Shown: positions 45,370 through 54,751 of the stretch, one piece after another
Layout of the letters: every line of letters starts with the position of its first letter
Numbering within the stretch: the stretch's first letter is position 1
Notes under the pieces: generated by a model
Told to the model about the DNA's origin: nothing
Seen by the model: the letters and a program-made list of their open reading frames with translations, nothing else
Databases searched by the model: none
Assembly (NCBI RefSeq): GCF_010470665.1
Contig: NZ_VOPZ01000006.1
Coordinates: 36,224-100,223, forward strand
Source: Desulfovibrio sp. JC022
GTDB lineage: Bacteria > Desulfobacterota > Desulfovibrionia > Desulfovibrionales > Desulfovibrionaceae
Reading direction: 5' to 3'
DNA: 64,000 nt
Translations under genes and position numbers: made by a program

Positions 45370-48300
45370 TTGTCTTATGAATTCCCTATCAACCGTCTAA
45401 AATATATCGGGTTCAATCAAATGATCTACTGGGCTTCTCCTGAAAAAATAAATCTCTGCCTAAGGGAAGAATTGAACGTTGCAGACGGCAATGCCAATAC
45501 CCTTACCGGAAACTGGGATAAAGAAACTCTGCCCTTTGAAAAAAACTCTGCATTCTATAAGTCCCTTAAGCAGCGGACAGCAGGAGTTGAATGGGAGAAG
45601 ACTGAATATTTTCAACATTGCTTCAAAGAAATCAAATCCGGGAAAATAAGTCAGGGCTGTACTGACATTGCTCAGCTACTTGAACATTGTGCTGATCAGG
45701 AAAGAGCTTTCCATGAAACAAAAGAATTCGGTTTTCGACAGATAGGAACTGACGATTGTATCTGTATCGCTATTGACCGGGAAGGCAAACTGCTCCTGAG
45801 TAGCGGGGAACACAAGTTAAGCTATGCCAAACTACTTAAAATTGATTCCATTCCGGTAAAAATCGTCGCCCGCCACGAAGAGTGGGAAAAACTTCAAGGA
45901 GAGATCAATAACTTTGCTCGGAGCAACAGCGGAAAAACTGGTTTTCCCATTGACCATCCTGACTTTATTCACACCCCGGCTGACAACATGGGATTATCAT
46001 CCCTGATAATCGACCACATGCTCCCCAAAGGGAAAAGCATTCTGGAGACAGACTCAAGCTGGGGATACCTTTCCACTATTTTAGAGCCGTTAGGCAGAGA
46101 TTGCGTTGCCCTGAGAGGCAAAACAGACGATCATAATTTCATAGGCAGGCTACGCAAGGCCACCGAATCTAATTTTAAAATATCCGAACACGATCTTCTA
46201 GATTATTTCAGTGACCAACAAAAATTCGACACCGTCATAGCACTAGATTCTCTGCCTTCCCTCATGGAATCCAAAGAAGACAATTCAAAACTGAAAAAAC
46301 TGCTGCCCAAAGTTAACACCGAAGAGCTGTTTACTTTAACTCCAGTGCAGAGACAGGCTGAGGATTTTGCAAAACTGATTATCGAAAACTCATCTCTCGA
46401 CAGCTTTCGTATAATTTCCGATTTTAAAAACAGGAAACTGCTGCACATATACAAATCCGCAAACAAGAATAAATACCCCGCTCTTCGTAAAGATTTCCGG
46501 CTCATCTTTCTCGCTTTCATCAATGCCACCTACCCGCAAATCTTTAAAAAAGTCCACGGACAGTTTAAAGGCCTCAAAGCAAACCATCCCAACTCCCACT
46601 GCATTGTCATAGGCAACGGGAAGGATGATGTTGATACTTCAGGTTACGACTTCGACTTTATTGACCTGCGGGACTATCAGGACGGCCCTGCGCAGAAAGG
46701 TCTCATCGCCGTGGAAGTACTGAAGCGGCTTTCCCCGGATATTATTTATATGCGCTACCCGGTTGCCGACGCCCATCTGGAATACCTGACCCGCCATTTC
46801 CCAGACATCATTTTCGAACACCAGACCTTTGAAATCGAAGAGCTGGAAAAATCCAATCCCAACCTTTTTTACAATGAGCTGGCCTTTGGAGCGACTTGCA
46901 TGCAGCGCGGACTTGGCGGAGTTGGGGTAACAGATGAAATCACCTGCTATGAACGCAGGAGGGTTGCAAAAGACAAACACTACCGCACAATGGGCAACGG
47001 TATCGATACGACATTGCTGCCAATCTCCAAGGCACCATCCCAGACAGGCAAAATACACGCCCTGCTTGTGGCTGATTTTCAGTTCTGGCATGGACTGGAT
47101 AGGCTTATTGCAGGGTGCATTGCCGCCCCGGAAATATGTGCCAAATTCAAATTCCACCTCGTGGGATACGGCCCGGCATTGGAGCAGGGCAAGGAACTAA
47201 TAGCAAAATACGGACTGGAAAAATCATTCGTATATCACGGATATCTGCTGGCGGATAAAATTGGCCCCATAGCCGACCTATGCAGTATCGGAATAGGGGT
47301 ACTTGCCCCGCTGCGAAAATCACTTTCACAGACATCGGCACTTAAGCACCGCGAATTCGTATTGCGGGGCTTGCCGCTGGCATTTGCCGGTGAGGATACC
47401 GATCTCAGCCCGAATATGGAATTTTGTCATACTTTTCCGGACGATGAGACCCCCATTGATCTGGCCGGACTTTACGGGTTCGCAAAAAAAAGCAGAACCC
47501 GTCCGGAAGTGCGTTTGCAGGTCCGCGAATACGCCCTGAACCGCCTCGACTGGAAATCAAAAATGAAAACAATCGCTGATATGGCCGCCCTTGCCCTGTC
47601 GGCTAAGCAGGACAAATCGACCGCAAAAACAAGCCCGCAAAAAAACACTGCCAAGCCGGGCATGAACGAAGAGAATTCCACCAAATTTAAACTTGAGACA
47701 GCAGTAAATCAGATTGCCAAAACAGGTAAACGACCAAAAAATCTTTATAAGGCTGTACTGGATTTCCTTAAAAACGAAGGAGAATCCGAAACACTGGCCT
47801 CCTGGGTGATGCAATCCCAACTTGCGGATGGAGAATTAAAGGTACAGGCGGAAGGAAATCCTCTGGTCTCCTTCATAGTCCCTTGCTACAACCACGCAGA
47901 ATATCTGCGTGAATGTATACTCAGCCTACTGAGGCAGGATTTTAATTCCTTTGAAATTATCATCATCAACGATGGCAGCACGGACAACACAGACGAGGTT
48001 GCCACTGCACTTGAAGAAGAATTCCCCACCCACCGCATCCGGCACATAAATCAGGAAAACAGCGGTCTGGTCAGGTCCAGAAACAGGGGCTGCACTGTCG
48101 CCAAAGGCAAATACATCCTGCCCATTGATGCGGACGATCTAATCGCCCCCACTTTCCTCAGCAAGACTGTCCCTGTCCTCGAAGCACACCCGGAGCTGGG
48201 CTACGTAAGCACAAAAGCCCTTTTCTTCGGACATTCCAATCTGATCTGGCCCAAGAACGAACTTGTTCCGGCCAATTTCTTTGCCACCAACCAGCAAACA

Positions 48301-50484
48301 TGCAGCACCCTTTTCCGCAAATCCATGTGGAAGGAACTTGGCGGATACGATGAAAGAATGACCCGCGGCTACGAAGATTGGGAGTTATGGATTCGAGCCA
48401 CTAAAAACGGATGGATCGGAACTCAAATTGATGAGCCGCTCTTTTTCTATCGCCGCAAAGCCGACTCCATGATCACCAACTCCCGCCAGAAAGACGCGGA
48501 GATCAAAGAGCAGATTGTACGCCTCCACCCGGACATTTACGATGCTTCACGACTGAAAAATTTCGAAAAGGAAATGCACTGGTCCAACTGGATTCCGCCG
48601 CAACTGGTCAGAGGGGATTTCAAACTCCCCAGTCAAGGTGGCGCAGAACAGGTTGCCGACCGCGAAGTCGAGCAACAGCTTGAGAACCTGAAAAAGCATA
48701 TTCTGGGATTACTGGCTCAGATTGATCCTCGCATGAAAAAACATTTCCTGAAATCAGATGCCGGAAACGGGGAGCAGGAAAAATTCGCGGCACTCCACAA
48801 GCAAATCTCCACAAGGGTTACAAAACTCAATACCGCTAATCAGAACATAGAAGCCATTGACGTTGCAGCTGTTCTGCTTTCGCTTTATCCACTGGAAAGA
48901 AACAGCGTTCTCCTCTTCATGGACTCGCTCATCAAAAACAATGATTTCTCCACCTGCTACAGTGTCGGATCGCTTTACCTCTCCCTCTGGAATTGGGAAA
49001 AACACATTCTTGAGCGAATGGCGCACAGCCTGTGCGGTCAGGCCGACCAACCCGGAAACGAAGACAGAGCTCTCGGCTTTCTTGAAGGAGCCACCCTGCT
49101 GGCCCCGGATTATCGGTTGGCATGGATGAAAAAATTCGAATTCCAAATCGCGGGAAAACTTTACCGAGCCGCAGAACGTACGAGAAAACAGGCCGCAGAA
49201 GCAGGCATCAAACTCCCATCAGTTCCACTGCCGGATTCTGCTGAATCAAAAAAAGAAGTTAAACATATCTGGTATGTAACAAATGCCTTTGGCTACATAG
49301 GCGGAGGAATCAACGGAGTATCGCAGGCAAAATTCATGACTCTGGGTAGCATCCTTGCCAATGATGACCTCTGCAAAGTGACTATGGTCACCCCGCTGAC
49401 AATTGCCCTTCCCGCAGGAATTGCCGAATTTTCCCGCCAGTACCATGTCCCGCGCGAAAGGGAGGATGCTTCATGGCCGGATTTTATAGCAACAGTCAGG
49501 ACTGAACCGCAAAATCATCTCGGCATAAGCAACCAAAAGGACTTTACCGGAGAATGGCTCCCCTGCCGCTTACCGGAAGAAAATCCGGACCTGATTATAA
49601 TTGAAGGAGTCCGGACTGAACCTCATGATTTCCTGACCGGATTGGGACTGAACTTTGATTGTCCACTTTTATATATGCACCACAACTCGCCGTACCACTT
49701 TTCAGGAGAGATCACTGATGACGGATCCCTTCCTGTAATGCTCAAAAATCTGGAGCAGTACACATACAACATCAGCGTTTCGCGCACAGTTGCCGAAGAA
49801 TGGAAAAGCCTTCCCGAACAACGTGATAAGCAATGGTTCAGCATTGCTAACTGCATCCGTGAGGATGAAGCTGCCGAAGTAAGTTCCCGTCCTGCCCAAG
49901 AAATCCGCCGGGAACTGGGGGTACCTGAACAGGAATTCATGATTCTCTGCCTTGCCAGCGTGCAGCACCGTAAAGGGCAAGACATCCTCTTAAGCCAGAT
50001 GAATGAAATTCTTACCGAAATCCCCAATGCGCGGCTCATATTCGTCGGCCCGGTATTGCCTGACCGCGGTGGGGTGGATATTGTGGAAATGAGCAAGAAC
50101 CAGCCCTATTCTGACCGGGTTCATTTCGTAGGAGCCAAAGACAACGCTCTTGATTACATTTACGCCAGCGACCTGCTGGTACTCCCCTCACGCGAGGAAG
50201 CCCTGCCCCTTTCTATCATGGAAGCCATGGCCCTAGGCAGGACCTGTGTGGCTTCCGATGTATACGGCATACCGGAAATGATCATCCACGGGGAAACCGG
50301 TCTTATGTTCTCACTGGACCAGCCGCAGGACCTTGCAAAACACATTATCCGACTGGGAAAAAACAAAGCTGAACGCGAAGAAATGGCCGCAAAAGCTGAA
50401 ATACGCTACCGGGAACATTTCTCACGTGAACGCCATGCTGAAAGATGGCGGGAAGTATTGGAAGAGATTTTCAGTGGGGAATAG
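45370..50484 (+). CDS. Multidomain glycosyltransferase (ParB-like/methyltransferase-like, GT4, GT2, GT4)
   Basis: The 1704-residue protein begins with a ParB-like segment (about 110-175: LLSSGEHKLSYAKLL, IPVKIVARHEEW). A degenerate methyltransferase-like stretch follows (about 210-320). A GT4-type domain spans about 400-735, then a GT2 domain from about 832 (VSFIVPCYNHAEYL, IINDGSTDNTDE, DADD). A final GT4 domain starts at about 1297 (SVQHRKGQDIL, LPSREEALPLSIMEAMALG). Three transferases on one chain suggest assembly of an oligosaccharide repeat without releasing intermediates. The TTG start at 45370 has no clear ribosome binding site; an ATG at 45421 is an alternative. Confidence 0.85.
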   Translation: MSYEFPINRLKYIGFNQMIYWASPEKINLCLREELNVADGNANTLTGNWDKETLPFEKNSAFYKSLKQRTAGVEWEKTEYFQHCFKEIKSGKISQGCTDIAQLLEHCADQERAFHETKEFGFRQIGTDDCICIAIDREGKLLLSSGEHKLSYAKLLKIDSIPVKIVARHEEWEKLQGEINNFARSNSGKTGFPIDHPDFIHTPADNMGLSSLIIDHMLPKGKSILETDSSWGYLSTILEPLGRDCVALRGKTDDHNFIGRLRKATESNFKISEHDLLDYFSDQQKFDTVIALDSLPSLMESKEDNSKLKKLLPKVNTEELFTLTPVQRQAEDFAKLIIENSSLDSFRIISDFKNRKLLHIYKSANKNKYPALRKDFRLIFLAFINATYPQIFKKVHGQFKGLKANHPNSHCIVIGNGKDDVDTSGYDFDFIDLRDYQDGPAQKGLIAVEVLKRLSPDIIYMRYPVADAHLEYLTRHFPDIIFEHQTFEIEELEKSNPNLFYNELAFGATCMQRGLGGVGVTDEITCYERRRVAKDKHYRTMGNGIDTTLLPISKAPSQTGKIHALLVADFQFWHGLDRLIAGCIAAPEICAKFKFHLVGYGPALEQGKELIAKYGLEKSFVYHGYLLADKIGPIADLCSIGIGVLAPLRKSLSQTSALKHREFVLRGLPLAFAGEDTDLSPNMEFCHTFPDDETPIDLAGLYGFAKKSRTRPEVRLQVREYALNRLDWKSKMKTIADMAALALSAKQDKSTAKTSPQKNTAKPGMNEENSTKFKLETAVNQIAKTGKRPKNLYKAVLDFLKNEGESETLASWVMQSQLADGELKVQAEGNPLVSFIVPCYNHAEYLRECILSLLRQDFNSFEIIIINDGSTDNTDEVATALEEEFPTHRIRHINQENSGLVRSRNRGCTVAKGKYILPIDADDLIAPTFLSKTVPVLEAHPELGYVSTKALFFGHSNLIWPKNELVPANFFATNQQTCSTLFRKSMWKELGGYDERMTRGYEDWELWIRATKNGWIGTQIDEPLFFYRRKADSMITNSRQKDAEIKEQIVRLHPDIYDASRLKNFEKEMHWSNWIPPQLVRGDFKLPSQGGAEQVADREVEQQLENLKKHILGLLAQIDPRMKKHFLKSDAGNGEQEKFAALHKQISTRVTKLNTANQNIEAIDVAAVLLSLYPLERNSVLLFMDSLIKNNDFSTCYSVGSLYLSLWNWEKHILERMAHSLCGQADQPGNEDRALGFLEGATLLAPDYRLAWMKKFEFQIAGKLYRAAERTRKQAAEAGIKLPSVPLPDSAESKKEVKHIWYVTNAFGYIGGGINGVSQAKFMTLGSILANDDLCKVTMVTPLTIALPAGIAEFSRQYHVPREREDASWPDFIATVRTEPQNHLGISNQKDFTGEWLPCRLPEENPDLIIIEGVRTEPHDFLTGLGLNFDCPLLYMHHNSPYHFSGEITDDGSLPVMLKNLEQYTYNISVSRTVAEEWKSLPEQRDKQWFSIANCIREDEAAEVSSRPAQEIRRELGVPEQEFMILCLASVQHRKGQDILLSQMNEILTEIPNARLIFVGPVLPDRGGVDIVEMSKNQPYSDRVHFVGAKDNALDYIYASDLLVLPSREEALPLSIMEAMALGRTCVASDVYGIPEMIIHGETGLMFSLDQPQDLAKHIIRLGKNKAEREEMAAKAEIRYREHFSRERHAERWREVLEEIFSGE

Positions 50485-50499
50485 GAATTCCCCACTGAA
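50470..50499 (+). terminator. Hairpin spanning the stop codon of the giant glycosyltransferase
   Basis: TTCAGTGGGGAAT (50470-50482) pairs perfectly with ATTCCCCACTGAA (50487-50499). The TAG stop (50482-50484) begins at the last base of the left arm and runs into the four-base loop. No U-run follows, so it may be an RNA-stabilising or factor-dependent element instead of an intrinsic terminator. Confidence 0.5.
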
Positions 50500-50701
50500 C
50501 TTCAATTGTGGAACAAAGTTATGATTTAACGCACACCAGCTAATATTTTAAGAGCAGGTATGCTAACACGACGATACACGGAAAACAGCAGCATTTGCCC
50601 ATCCCGGTCAAACAAGGAACTGACTTCCTTGCAATAATTATTGATAATCGGATAGACGTAGCCAAATCAAAAAAGATTTATCTAGAAATGGAGTTCCCAC
50701 C

Positions 50702-51328
50702 ATGATCGAAATTCAAAAATTAATTAAAAGATTTCCCGTCTTGTCTAGCATCAGCACTTCAATTGAAGAGGCAACAAATATCCTCGTTGAATGCGCGAAG
50801 AAAGGAAACACAATTTTCACATGCGGCAATGGCGGTTCAGCGGCTGATGCTGAACATATTGCAGGAGAGTTGATGAAATCCTTTGTTCGTGAAAGGCCAT
50901 TACCCAAGAACGAACTGAAAAAACTTAAGTCTCTGGGACCTGAAGGAGCAACACTGGCGTCCAACCTGCAAAAAGGAATTCGTGCTATCCCTCTAACCGG
51001 CATGCCTTCACTCTCCACTGCCTACTTAAACGATTGCGAACCATATTGTATCTTCGCCCAACAGGTATATAATCTTGCAAATGAAGGAGACTGCCTGCTG
51101 GCCATAAGCACATCCGGCAATTCCCCAAATATTGTCTATGCTGCGATTGCAGCAAAAGCCAAAGGCGTTAAAACAATATTGCTCTCTGGACGAAACGGGG
51201 GAAAATTAGCAGATATTTGTGATGAGAACATAATAGTACCTGAACAAGAAACGTATATTATTCAAGAACTGCACCTCCCCATCTATCATGCAATCTGCCT
51301 TGAAATTGAACGGCAACTTTTTAACTGA
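50702..51328 (+). CDS. gmhA: Sedoheptulose-7-phosphate isomerase (SIS domain)
   Basis: The 208-residue SIS protein has CGNGGSAADAEHIAGEL, LLAISTSGNSPNIVYA and a C-terminal helix with QELHLPIYHAICLEIERQL, the GmhA pattern. It converts sedoheptulose-7-phosphate to D-glycero-D-manno-heptose-7-phosphate, the first step of heptose synthesis. With hldE at 52240 it supplies an ADP- or GDP-heptose precursor. It is preceded by 217 bases with no gene; a separate promoter is likely. Confidence 0.92.
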   Translation: MIEIQKLIKRFPVLSSISTSIEEATNILVECAKKGNTIFTCGNGGSAADAEHIAGELMKSFVRERPLPKNELKKLKSLGPEGATLASNLQKGIRAIPLTGMPSLSTAYLNDCEPYCIFAQQVYNLANEGDCLLAISTSGNSPNIVYAAIAAKAKGVKTILLSGRNGGKLADICDENIIVPEQETYIIQELHLPIYHAICLEIERQLFN

Positions 51329-51372
51329 GGCGATCATTGACAATACTCAGTAATAACTAAACAATAGCATTC

Positions 51373-52239
51373 ATGCACACCCTCCCCCTCTTCATAGCCG
51401 AAGTGTCCAGCAACCACGGCAGCAACCTTGACCGCTGCTATGAACTCATCGACACCGCCGCGCGCATCGGCTGTGGTGCGGTAAAATTCCAGCTGTTCAA
51501 AATTGATGAACTTTTCGCCCCGGAAATTCTCGCGCAAAGTAAAGAACACCGTGACAGGAAACGCTGGGAACTACCGGAGTCCTTTGTCCCGCTCATTGCA
51601 GAGCGTTGCCGGAAGCGGAGAATTCTATTTTCCTGCACACCGTTCTATATTGATGCTGTCAAAATTCTGACTCCCCATGTGAACTTTTTTAAAATTGCCT
51701 CTTACGAACTGCTCTGGACCGACCTGCTAGAAAAATGTGCTGTAAGCTCCAAGCCTGTTATTCTTTCCACCGGGATGGCTGATATGGACGAAATCGGCAC
51801 GGCAGTTAAAACACTACAATATTCAGGCTGCGTTGATCTTACCCTGCTGCACTGCGTATCCGGCTACCCCGCCCCGGTGGAGCAGGCCAATCTCGCGGCC
51901 ATGCAGACCATGAAAGATAAATTCAATTGCAAAATAGGCTGGTCTGACCATACAGTAAGCAAAGCCGTCATCCAGCGGGCAATCCATAAGTATGACGCTC
52001 AGGTAATTGAACTACACCTCGATCTTGACGAAACCGGGGCAGAATACAAATTCGGGCATTGCTGGCTGCCGGATCAGGTTGAAAAGATGATCAGAAGCGT
52101 TCACGAGAGCCTGGCTGCGGATGGAGACGGAATCAAAATTCCAGTTGAAATAGAATTGCCAGACCGGGAATGGCGGGCCGACCCTGCGGACGGGCTGCGC
52201 CCCCTGAAATCAATCAGAAAGACATGGAAAGCAGAATAA
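51373..52239 (+). CDS. NeuB/PseI-family nonulosonate synthase lacking the SAF domain
   Basis: The 288-residue protein begins LPLFIAEVSSNHGSNLD and has GCGAVKFQLFK, VNFFKIASYEL, PVILSTGMA and HCVSGYPAP, the TIM-barrel signature of NeuB/PseI. These enzymes condense PEP with an amino sugar to make nonulosonic acids. Usual members are about 340-350 residues and end in an antifreeze-like SAF domain. Here the barrel ends at residue 288 with no such domain, and no frameshifted remnant is visible in the next gene. It could still supply pseF, or make another product. The next gene starts immediately after the stop. Confidence 0.82.
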   Translation: MHTLPLFIAEVSSNHGSNLDRCYELIDTAARIGCGAVKFQLFKIDELFAPEILAQSKEHRDRKRWELPESFVPLIAERCRKRRILFSCTPFYIDAVKILTPHVNFFKIASYELLWTDLLEKCAVSSKPVILSTGMADMDEIGTAVKTLQYSGCVDLTLLHCVSGYPAPVEQANLAAMQTMKDKFNCKIGWSDHTVSKAVIQRAIHKYDAQVIELHLDLDETGAEYKFGHCWLPDQVEKMIRSVHESLAADGDGIKIPVEIELPDREWRADPADGLRPLKSIRKTWKAE

Positions 52240-53769
52240 ATGGCCAGTGCGGACAGTAAAATAAAAACTATTTCAGAGCTTGCAGAAATATCCAAAGAGC
52301 TGCGCGAGAGCGGCAAACGGGTAGTACTCTGCCACGGCGTATTCGACCTGCTGCATATCGGACATATCCGCTATTTCAATCAGGCCAAGGAACATGGCGA
52401 TGTACTAATCGTCACCCTGACCCCGGACCACTTTGTGGACAAAGGACCGGACCGGCCGGCTTTCACTGAAATCTTGCGCGCCGAAGCCCTCGCATCTCTT
52501 GGAGAGACCGATTACGTAGCTATCAATGAATGGCCCACTGCTGAAGAAACACTACGCGCCATCCGCCCGCACGTTTATGCCAAGGGCGATGAATTCAAAA
52601 ATATCGATAACGACCCGCTGGGAAAAATCGGTAAAGAAGCAGACGTGGTCCGCGAAATCGGTGCCGAGCTGGTCTTTACCTCGGACATTGTCTACAGCTC
52701 CTCAAACCTGATCAACCGCTATCTGAACCGCAACAATGAAGAGCTGAACGAATACCTGAAGATGTTCCGCAACCGTTACCAGCTTGAGGACCTGCTGGAC
52801 CATCTGGAACGTATGCATGACCTCAAGGTTCTGGTTATCGGGGATACTATCCTTGATGAATACCAGATTGCTTCCACGCTGGGGAAATCTTCCAAGGACC
52901 CCATTCTAGCCCTCAAATACCAGTCCCATGAGCTTTATGCCGGGGGCGCCCTGGCAGTAGCCAATCACGTAGCCAACTTTGCCGGGGAAGTTAGCCTGCT
53001 AACCATGCTTGGCGCAAATGACCGTTACGAAGATTTCATCCGCGAAAAACTGGACTCCAAAATCAGCCCCTGCTTTTTCACCCGGCCAAACGGGCCGACC
53101 ACCCTCAAGCGCAGGTTCATTGACAGCTATTCCCTGAACAAGGTCATGGAAATTTATGTCATGGATGATAGTCCCCTGCCGGATAATGTTGAGCAGGAAA
53201 TATGCGCTGAGCTGGATAAAATAATTTCCAATTATGATCTCGTGCTGGCTGCGGACTTCGGGCACGGCTTGATCAGCCCTGCGGTTGTCGAACTACTTGC
53301 GAAAAAATCCCCCTATCTTGCGGTGAATACGCAGGCAAATGCCGGGAACCGGGGTTTCAACACCATCGGCAAATATCCGCAGATGGACTTTTTCTCGCTG
53401 GCAGAACATGAACTGCGTCTTGAAACCCGCGACCAGCTCAATGAGCTGCGCCCCCTGCTCATTGAAACCAGTGAGCAGCTGAACACAAAGATTTCTCTGG
53501 TCACACAGGGCAGCCGGGGTTGTTCCCTTTACAATCCGACCAGCGAATTTGTGCGTATCCCCTCCTTCCAGTCCAATGTGGTGGACCGGGTCGGAGCCGG
53601 GGACGCACTCTTTTCCATTGCATCCATGTCCGCCTGCATGGGCTTGCATGAAGAGCTGGTCGGATTCTTAGGCAATATTGCCGGATCGCTGGCAGTGCAG
53701 ATCATGGGCAATGACCGGGCCATAGACAAGCAATCCATGCGCAAATACATAACCGCGACCATGAAATAA
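52240..53769 (+). CDS. HldE-like bifunctional enzyme with reversed domain order
   Basis: The 509-residue protein has an N-terminal HxGH cytidylyltransferase-type domain (HIGH at 39-42, FTEILRAEALASL). A C-terminal PfkB-family sugar kinase domain begins around residue 200 (LVIGDTILDEYQ), with RVGAGDALFS near 450. E. coli HldE has kinase first and nucleotidyltransferase second, so the order here is inverted. It should phosphorylate heptose-7-phosphate and add a nucleotide to heptose-1-phosphate. gmhA lies two genes upstream. The start follows the previous stop with no gap. Confidence 0.88.
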   Translation: MASADSKIKTISELAEISKELRESGKRVVLCHGVFDLLHIGHIRYFNQAKEHGDVLIVTLTPDHFVDKGPDRPAFTEILRAEALASLGETDYVAINEWPTAEETLRAIRPHVYAKGDEFKNIDNDPLGKIGKEADVVREIGAELVFTSDIVYSSSNLINRYLNRNNEELNEYLKMFRNRYQLEDLLDHLERMHDLKVLVIGDTILDEYQIASTLGKSSKDPILALKYQSHELYAGGALAVANHVANFAGEVSLLTMLGANDRYEDFIREKLDSKISPCFFTRPNGPTTLKRRFIDSYSLNKVMEIYVMDDSPLPDNVEQEICAELDKIISNYDLVLAADFGHGLISPAVVELLAKKSPYLAVNTQANAGNRGFNTIGKYPQMDFFSLAEHELRLETRDQLNELRPLLIETSEQLNTKISLVTQGSRGCSLYNPTSEFVRIPSFQSNVVDRVGAGDALFSIASMSACMGLHEELVGFLGNIAGSLAVQIMGNDRAIDKQSMRKYITATMK

Positions 53770-53770
53770 A

Positions 53771-54736
53771 ATGAGCAGCAAATACCACCAATTCGACCGC
53801 AACAGACTTAAAGTGCTTCCTCTGTCAGAACGCAAAAGTCTGATTGATACCGGGCTTATCGAAGCCCCCAAACCTTGCACAGAAGTTCATCCTTCCCTTA
53901 AAGCTGTTGCAGAAGAGCTTGCAATTGCACGGGATAAAAGCAGCTCACGCATTCTTATGATCGGTGCCCATGTAATCCGCTCCGGCATGCAACGTTATAT
54001 TTTTGACCTCATGGAAAAAGGAATGATCAATTGCATTGCGGTAAACGGGGCCTGTGCCATCCATGACTTTGAATTCGCCCTGCTCGGACAGACCACGGAA
54101 TGCGTTGCCACCTACATTTCAAACGGACAGTTCGGTCTCTGGAATGAAACCGGGCTTCTCAACGACATTATTTCCCAAGGCAATGCGCAGGGGCTTGGTT
54201 TCGGTGAAGCTGTTGGCAAATACATCTACGAAAAGAATCTCCCCCACTCTGAAATAAGCCTCTTTGCCAAGGCTTACGAGCTTGGCATCCCGGTTACGGT
54301 TCATGCGGGGATAGGCTACGACATCATCCACGAGCATCCCAATTGTGACGGGGCAGCCATCGGCGAAGCCAGCTACCGTGATTTCCTGATCTTTGCTGCC
54401 CAGCTGGAACAGCTTGAACACGGGGTAATCATGAATTTCGGAAGTGCCATCATGGCCCCAGAAATCTACCTCAAAGCCCTAGCCATGGTCCGTAATGCGG
54501 CAGCAAGTTCCAACCCCACAAAAACAATTCGCAATTTCACAACGTTAGTATGCGACTTGCATGATCTGCCCGATAAAGTAGGAACCGAAGCCCCTAAGAA
54601 CGATGCCCAGTATTATTTCCGCCCTTGGAAAACCATGCTGGTCCGCACTGTGGCAGACGGTGGCAAGAGCTACTATGTGCGCGGATTCCATCAGCAGACC
54701 ATCCCCCAGCTCTGGACCGCAGCCGAAAAACTTTAA
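53771..54736 (+). CDS. Deoxyhypusine-synthase-like protein
   Basis: The 321-residue protein follows the deoxyhypusine synthase fold pattern: VNGACAIHDFEFALLG, NGQFGLWNETGLLND, GLGFGEAVGKYI, PVTVHAGIGYDIIHEHPNCDGAAIGEAS and FGSAIMAPEIYLKAL in order. Bacterial members are usually thought to make homospermidine or act on unknown substrates, since bacteria lack eIF5A. A lysine at 287 in RPWKT may correspond to the catalytic lysine, but needs an alignment. It sits one base after the heptose enzyme and before a SIS gene. A role in modifying a sugar or attaching a polyamine to the glycan is possible. Confidence 0.82.
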   Translation: MSSKYHQFDRNRLKVLPLSERKSLIDTGLIEAPKPCTEVHPSLKAVAEELAIARDKSSSRILMIGAHVIRSGMQRYIFDLMEKGMINCIAVNGACAIHDFEFALLGQTTECVATYISNGQFGLWNETGLLNDIISQGNAQGLGFGEAVGKYIYEKNLPHSEISLFAKAYELGIPVTVHAGIGYDIIHEHPNCDGAAIGEASYRDFLIFAAQLEQLEHGVIMNFGSAIMAPEIYLKALAMVRNAAASSNPTKTIRNFTTLVCDLHDLPDKVGTEAPKNDAQYYFRPWKTMLVRTVADGGKSYYVRGFHQQTIPQLWTAAEKL

Positions 54737-54751
54737 GCACCGGGAAATATT

